DNA from: Pampus argenteus
Taxonomy: Eukaryota; Chordata; Actinopteri; Scombriformes; Stromateidae
DNA: 64,000 nt
Assembly: GCA_036937835.1 (NCBI GenBank)
Contig: CM072877.1
Span: forward strand, 17,848,001 to 17,912,000
Direction: 5' to 3'
Shown: positions 52,701 to 61,500 of the stretch, one piece after another
Layout: every line of letters begins with the position of its first letter
Numbering within the stretch: the stretch's first letter is position 1
Notes under the pieces: generated by a model
Databases searched by the model: none
The model's input: the letters and a program-made list of their open reading frames with translations, nothing else
Told to the model about the DNA's origin: nothing
Made by a program: the position numbers and the translations under genes

Positions 52701-55700
52701 TAGGTCTCTGTGGCTTTTTTGGCTTTCACTCCAGCCTGCAAAAAGTATAAACAGACAGATAAATGGCGATCATTGGTTTATACACTGTAGACAATGGCTC
52801 TCTGTTTTCCAGGATCAGTTGACAAATCGAGCTATGAAACCGAACGCTACTTCACATCTGACGGGACGAGAGGCTTTTAGGGTTAAAGTTTCTGTATAGA
52901 CGGGGGGTGTTAAGGCACTTCATCATGCCTTATTACCATACCATGATTATGTGGGTGTGGGTGTGGGTGTGTGTACATGCGAGTGTGACCTCCCACCTTG
53001 TCCACATCTCTCTGGGTGGCCCCCTCTTTGCGGAGGCGCTCCTGCTCCACAGTTTTGGCATTGTAGATCTCCTTGGTCTTCTGCAGCGCCTGAGAGGTGG
53101 TCTGGATGTTCTGGACGGCCTCCAGGGTGGACGCCACCTCTTCTTTTGTCTAAAAAAACACGCACACGTCTCAGTAAGTCAGCTAACAACAGGGCTGAAT
53201 AACATGTGTGAGTGTCACCCATTGAGCCGTTTCTTGTATCGCTTCAGCGTAACACACAGTAAACACTTGACTGTGACTCACATAATAAAGCCTTGTTTAT
53301 TATGAGAGATACCATTTCAGTAAACAGAGGTCTCTTATTGCGCTAGTAAAACACTACTGCACTAATCTGACTCTCCAGCGTGTGACCCAGATGGGAGACA
53401 AAAGACATAAACGAAAAGACAAATATGATCGAGTTGTAATGACAGTGGCCACACATTAAACTTTAAACTCGTTTCTTTGTTTTACTTGTCATCATGACTG
53501 AACCCTCGTCAGTGTTTCCCATTAATTACCTCGACTGTCGCGGCCGGCCGCAAACTAATTTGTCCCTGTTTTTATTCACTTCTCATCATAACATAAAAAG
53601 ATGTCTAACGTTGTGTTTTGCAACAAATCATCTCTCTCTCTCCCAGTCAGTCAACACCCCTCCCGACCATCACCCCCTCCTACTGACCATCACCCCCTCC
53701 TCCCCATAGACACATAATCAATGTACGACAGCGAACATATAAGATAACGTTACTGCAGAAGTTATCATCTCTCGTTTATCATGCTTTTTGTGGCTGTGAC
53801 TTGTTGGAGCTGTCGTCACCATTCATATCTATACGACCAATGTGTTTATGATTAAATTGTTTACTAGAGCATAACTGTTCAAGAGAGCACAAAGTTCTTC
53901 TTCACAGAGCCAACCTCTTAATTTTACGCTCAAAGTGCACCAGATTGATGCGTTTAAGGGGTGTCTGTGGAAACCGCTGCTCTTTGTTACTCGTTCGGAT
54001 GTGGTTTACTGTGTAATATAAACAATAAGCAAATGAAAACTGGTAATATCCTAAATTATGCACATGTTTGGAGCACCAATTTCAAGATGGGTGTTGAAAT
54101 CTCATTATTCACACTGCTTGAACGCAATAAGCGGCTGTATCTGGACATTAGCTAAGCGCCGTCAGGCAGAGAGGAGTGTCGGGAGGTGACTGAGAGACAC
54201 TGTGACAGCCTCTTTTGTCACAACGCCACTAATTTCAAGGTCCTTTTTTTTTTTTACTGTATGTTCTGTGGCTTCATGCATGAGATACGAGCTGATTGTG
54301 TGTCCTAGCAGGGGGCAGAGATAGAAGAGTGAGGTGTAAAGAAAATAAAAAGCTTCATAAAATAATACTTTCTCATGATGATAAATGAAGTCCTGTTTCT
54401 TTCCGAGCGTTTATGCTGCCATCTTCTTTTAATCGAGAGACAATAACAGTCGAGAAACGTGCGTGAGAACGGAGTAAAAGGAGATCAGACACGTGTGCAC
54501 TTTGATTTTTTGGCTGGGTATCAACTGAAGATCCTCATATGTCTTGTTTTTGTAACCGACCAACAGTCCACAGTAACAAAACAAACAAGGAAATATTTAT
54601 TCATATTAAATTATATTCATTTCAGATTTGTGATTCTTTGTTGAAAAATGACTCAAAACGATTAATTTAATTGAATAGCAGGAGATTAATTTTCTGTTGA
54701 TTGACTAATTGATTAATCGACTAGTTGTTGAAGCTCTGCATCAAACCTCAAACCCGTTTTTTTGTACAACATACTGAAAGCTGGAATCAAAATGATTGCT
54801 TATTTATTGTTTGATTAGATCCAACATTTTCAAACAACAACCTGGTCATCTGTGCGATAGTTTTATTACCTTTTTGTGTGCTTTGGCCTGCTCTTCCACA
54901 TACTTCTGAACTTCTTTTATAAGTTCCTGCAGCTTCCTCACCAGTTCCATGTGACAGCTGGCCAGCTTCTCTGTTGACGTCTTGAACACATCCCACACTG
55001 GAGCGAAAGTCCTGGGACAAAAGACGACAAACACTTCAGAGGCTACGACAGGAAATTCATAGACATTTTCTCCTCTTAGAAAGCTATTTATACTCACCCG
55101 AGCTGAGAAAAGTTGCCAGCTGACTTGGCAAGTTTGGTCATCGACCTGGCGTAGGCCTCTTCAATAGTACTCCTGTAAGAGCAAAAAAAAAAAAAAAAAA
55201 AAAGTTAAATCAATAAAATAACCCTTCAAGTATCAGGTACCAATAACCAATAACAGTATTTGCAGCTGTATTATGGCTCAAACACGGCACTGAACAGCTG
55301 AAGATCCCTGCTGGAAATTAGCTAATTAGTTCATAAACCCCATGTTGAAACTGATGAAAGTGTGAAAGCTGGTGTTTGAATCTCCTGCTTCTTTCACTTC
55401 AAAGTGACAACAACAACAACAACAACAGCACGGAGGATGGGACAAGAATCACAGGCTACATTCACACTTTGACATCTTTGTGTGAGTTTTGCAAAGACAG
55501 TTTATTTTTGTTGACCCTTCTCATGTTGTAAATATTGCCACAGTGTCAACAGTAACTTAAAAAATAAATGTTTCTATTTCAAAACGTGGACTTGTGAAGT
55601 TTTACTTGTGTGTTGTGCACATTAAAAACACCCTTCACTTCACATACAGGATGATTATTATTCACAAAGTGAGGATACACCAAACGTAAAAAAACCCCAC

Positions 55701-58517
55701 TTAGCAGCCACTAACGGTTATTTTAATTATCTATTAATTTGGTGCACGGAGCTGTTTTCTCCACCAGAGGGAGCTACAGCATCATCAACATTATCCCAGC
55801 CTGTGAATTTAAAACCTGGAGGCTGACAGTAAAATTACAATACAGATACAATAAATAATAAAAAATTAATAAATAACTTGCTTATGAATAATACATTGAC
55901 AGGAGTATAAACAACTGCATGCCTGCAAGACTGTGTAGAGGGCTAATATTTAAACAAAGTGAAAAGCTAAGAGATGATTTATTATAACACAAACGAGTTT
56001 AAACAGTTAAGCGCTGGTAATCTTTACAAGCAGTAAAACAAGCATCAATCAGCTAAAGAAAGTCACATTTCATTTTTGTGTGTTTTTCCATTTCCTGCAG
56101 CCTTCGACTAAAGGATGTGACTTTGATATCAGTTCAGGTCAAATCTAACAGAGCAGTAAAAACGCCCTGAATGCTACTTTATTAGCTCGACATTTTACGT
56201 CTTTTACAAAAATAGATGTTTCAACTTTCGTTTCCATTTGTTGGCACCATTCAAAAAAAAATCTAGCTGCGTTCTTCACATTCAATAACAATTACTGGCA
56301 TCATGATGGCAGTTTTAGGACTAAAATATAAGTTTTCTTCCTTCATAAAACACTCTTTCTGCTCTCTGAAAGCTTCATTAAGGATTTATGATCATTTATA
56401 ATAACTGATGAAGTATTTATGAATGAAAAACAGACGTTTTGGTATAGAGACTAGAGTGAATATTGTGAAGGGTCCATATGGACAGTATGTGTGTGAGTTT
56501 GAAGATAAGCTATTTTTATTTTAGTGTTTAAGCTCCTTCCACAACAACGTTAAGTTTGTGTAACATTCACACTTTGCCCTCATTTTCTGGTTAATTTTCT
56601 GGTTAATTGGACCTGCAGGTGCATAAATGATTTAAATAATAAATCATTTAAATAAACACAGGCTTAGACGTTCATTTATAAAACAGGTTAATGATGCACC
56701 TTTCTCTGATGAAGTCCGTCAGCTCCTTGGAGGAAATCTGGCCGTGCTTCATGTTGTGGTACAGCACATCGAAGCCATTGTTTTTTTCACCCTGTAGATT
56801 AAGAGACCAAAAAGAATGAAAACAGATCAATAAACAAGCACAGACAAAACAAAGACAACAAGATCTCAGGTACTGATCATGCATTACCGTGAAGGCTTTC
56901 TCTATAAGCATCATTCTCATTGTCTGCATGGCTTCCAGCTGCATTTGAAGCAGCCTCTGGTCAACCATATTGATCTTGGCCATGTCTGAGAGGAATGTTT
57001 AATAAATCTATATCTGAAAACTGTCTCAGATTCGAGCGAATAACGTCCGTGAAAGCCAGACAAGTGTCCGTCTGTGTTGCTGTAACCATGCCACCGGGTG
57101 TCTAGTTGCACCGAGGCTTTAAAAAATGCAAACATACTTCTGAATAATTAATATTAAAGGAAAACGATGGGTTTAGATTTAATAAAATGTTTGACTAAAG
57201 GGTTTAAATGAGAGATAAAATAAATAAGAAAATGGATAAAAAAACCAAAATTGAATGAATTAGTTATATCTCATCTGAAACTATTATTTTCAACTATTAC
57301 TGATTGATTAATAAGAGTTGTTGATCCCAAAGATCTTCATATTTCAGAGGTAATATTTTGTATTAACGCTTCAAAACTGACACTCGTTTATCCGAATAGT
57401 TGCTGACTAATCAAACAATCTTTCCTGCTCTGATGTTTCTGTAAGCAGTAACTACATGAATGACCTCTGACCCCTTCGGTCGACAGCCGTACAGCTGACG
57501 GGGTCGACGGTTATATTCGCGTTTGTCATGACGTGGCTTAAATTCAAAACTTTCTTCCCACTTCTGAAAGGAGAAGAGCGAGGATTCGTTTTAACTTCCT
57601 CGTCTCCGTCTGTCAGGCTGAAAGAAGGAAACGTACAAATCATAGTTTGACACAGTAGTTGAGGCCTAACAGGTAACAATAAATCGACTGGGATCATTTG
57701 TGATCATCTTTTAATCAATATCTGGACGACTGAAGCATTAGCTCTACCTAGTGGAGACAAATGGAGACTTTAAAAAGGGACATACTGTTTCATGCATATT
57801 CCCGGGTCTGTGTTTATATTCTGGGGATCTACTGGAATATCTTTGCATAATTTACAGTTTGAAAAAAACCTTATTTATCTCATACTGCCTCTTTATGCAG
57901 CAGAAAGTCTGAAACGAGTCTTAAATCTGCAAAAAAACAACCTTAACAACACGCATACATGATCGTATTTAACTTCAGACATCATGACAATCACGACATC
58001 ACTTTTTTTTTTGTCAAACAGATATTTCCTGGTTCCTGAAGGGATCCACACTCAGCAGTTTGGTATAAAGGCAACAGCATCAGTGCAGCTGTGGCGCGTT
58101 CAGCTTCAACACAAACGTCTAGTCTTGTTTTTTTGTTTTTGACAAAGATGAAAGTTCAGAAGATGTGTGTGAAAATTAAGTTTCAATAGGATGATATTTA
58201 CACAACAAACAGACACTGAAATGAATCATCCGTCTCTATGCTGCCCTACATTTTACCCCGATGAGCTGAGCAGACCACTGACATGTGTTTCCTGTCATAA
58301 GACGAGAACATTTTAATAAACCTTTAGCAGTTACGGTGCCTGAAGCATACAGCGCGACATGCAAACTACCTGACAGGAAGGGTGAGACGCAGACCTGAAC
58401 ATTAACTTTACATAAGACTGAAGTGCCAACGCAGTAAGACGGTGAGAGACGCACTTACTATTGGCCAATCAGTCCACAAAACAGGGAAGTAACACAAGTG
58501 AGTGAAAACACACACAC

Positions 58518-58559
<42 letters not shown>

Positions 58560-61500
58560 CAGAACAGCAACAGGAAGAAGGTCCATTCTGTTCCTCATGT
58601 AGAACGTGTTATCAATGAATACGCGAGAAAAATAAAAACAAACACAGGAAACAGTTTTGGGTGTTTCTGACTATTCATCAGGTTACAATAGTGGTACTGA
58701 TTCTTAAAAATAAACAAATAAATAAATAAATAAATAAAGCTTACAAAGAAAAGCTGTAGCCAAGAATATAAATCATCCACATGAACTGAGATTTTAAAGG
58801 ATTAGTTCACCAATATTTAAAAGTTTATCTGAAGTTAATATTGAGGCATCAGCTGTCCAAATCAAATCAAGCTTTCAACGTTTGTCTTTTTTTTAGTGCC
58901 AGATTTCCTCTTTTTGTTACTCTACTTTCTCAACAGTGTTCATAGAGAGACTTGGGGGAAAAAACTGCGAACCTTCCCTTTAAAGTTAACTACAAATCTC
59001 TTTAATTATTCTACAGGCTCGTTTACATCTACGCGTGACAGCGGACACCCGCCAGGTTTCTCAATGTCCTCGTCTGGAGACTCATTGATGAAAGCCGTCG
59101 TGGGGGGTGTTTAATATTCCAACCACACATTGTGAATTTCAGTAGGACTCATTATGCTGGGATTTAGATGGATAGGTTGTTAACTCTCTGGCCCCGCCCT
59201 GACGGAGAGCAACATGCTGAGGGGGGTTCGTACGCGTGTCAATCACAGTTTGTTTGTGCAACAGCACAGTTTGAAGCTCAGACTTGCTTCCTACAGACTG
59301 ATACAGGCGAGTGAAACCGTCCCGATATTCAGTTCGTGCAAATATTAACGCAGATTCTGACATGAACTTTCAATACCGGCTGTGAAATACTGCACTGTAT
59401 CACTATCACAGGCTACAGGAGGCTGAAAATAAAAGTGTAGGTAAGGGCGCTGTAACTAGACAGCTGATGTCATGGCTGATCGGGCCCTCAGGCTTTCTCT
59501 GGGAAGAAAAACAGCAACCTCACATGCTAATAAATGCAGAATTAAATAAACAGCAGCAATAAACTATCGCTTCAGGTTATACAGTGAGGTTTAACCTGAA
59601 AGGACTTCTTTTCCTGGAAAAACAGCTACTAGGACTCAGGTCCTCGAACGCTGACTGAAGGCTGTTGAAACTTAAAGGATCTCTCAATTTAAATTATAAT
59701 TATAAGAAGCTTGACATTAGTTATTCTGCCACTTGTTTCTTTGAAAGCGACTTAAGCCTTTAATTTCAAATTGCAAATGTGCAAATCTGAATATCTTCGT
59801 ATTTTACACACATGCACTGCACATTCATTTTCTGGCCGTCGAGTAATTGATTAATGGACTAATTATTGCAGCTCTAAATGAAAATAATTGTCACTTTCAC
59901 ACCTATTTGTCAAACAAGACACTGTCTAGTCTCATATTAAGATATTGTTGTATATTGATTTATTATTTAGCATCAGCACAGACTCTCTTAAAGTCAACAG
60001 GACATCAATGAACAGGATGTGGCCCTGGTCTATCTATAGCCAGAAAACACAATGCAAACGTATTTTAAAATGATTGCTGTTCTGCGTTTTCACACAACAA
60101 CAACAACAACAACAACAACAACATGTAATTACCAAAAAGAAAAAGAAACCAACATCTTTAATCTGAAATACCACCTTAAACGGACGGATAGTCAAACCCA
60201 CAACGCTGCCGTTTATCATGCAACATCTGCCGGGCAGAAAGAGACAAGAATCCACTCCTGTCTGTTTAGACAGTTTTACAGTTTTAATATCCTGCGTGTA
60301 GGAAATCACGAGGTTATAGCCTGACAGCCACTAATGCATCCTGGTTATCTCTCAGTATTATATCATCCTCTTCAAACATTAAAACCAAAACCAGAGTGAA
60401 CTCAGCTCAAGTCCCTTAAATTGTTTTCCTTCATTGCCGAGCACCCTACTGCATATGCTATATATATATAAACATTAATACGTGTATGTGTAAGGAGAAA
60501 GTCACTGCTGTAGTGTGTACAGTATATGCATTCATCACATAATAGTGTAAAAGGTATCGTAGGAAGGCTAAGCGTGCTTTAGGAAGTCTTAGTCATATAA
60601 TTTCCACTTGCAAAACGAGTAAACAGGAGGTGGAAAAAAAAAAAATAAATCAGGTAGGATCCACACGTTTACTGAGGCATTCAGACACAGATGAAACAAG
60701 GCTCCCCTTTCTCCAGACGGGCTGTATACTAATGTAGACCCCCAGAGTAGGGTAGACAGCACAATGACATCAGCGTGTCTGCCCTTCGGTCATGTGACCA
60801 GGGAAGTCTGGGAGCGGTGCACTGAGCCGTCGCAACTCATCAGACCGACGGTAACACACGGCAGGCCTTGTTTGTGGTATAAACACAAAGAACTTGACCG
60901 CTAGCCTATTTTACGGTGTTTTTTAAGGATGTGACATCAAGTGTATGCAGAGTTCAGTTTCCTGCTCCACAAAACAAAACCTGTGAAAAGCCGGTTTACA
61001 CATGTATGAGAGCTGAAACACAAGCCAGTCAAAGCAAAACAGACAACAACCCGCCGTGAGGCAGGATTTTTGTTTCAAGCTTTCAAAAAGTCTTTTCATA
61101 CTAGTGGAGCCGCACACACACACACACACACACAAAAAAATGCTGTAACTTCACATCTCAGCTAAAATCTCAGCAAGACCTTCCTCTAAAGACAAAAGAT
61201 GTGAAGCTTGTGTTTGTGTGTTCAAGCTTCAGTTGGAGAAACAGGCCAAACCCAAAAGGAAATGTGTCACTATTGTGCGTCTCTTCTTCTTGTTTCAGTC
61301 TTAAGTTATATGTTATTGCGACACATCATATGTTACTTGTAGAAATTGTGAGTTTTGAGAACTTATTAGCCCACACAAACAATAAAAAAAAAAAGAGCAG
61401 CAGGGAGAAGCAGTGTGTCCCGGGGCTGTTGGCTGTATCAACACTGTTTGTCTATCATGCTGGCATCTTATTTTCCCATGACATGCTTGAGTGATAAAGA

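Noticed and set aside
57528..57650. 41-codon plus-strand frame starting MTWLKFKTFFPLL
   Set aside because: Overlaps an equally open minus frame; no recognised homologue, so not called as a gene, only noted as part of the CpG patch.
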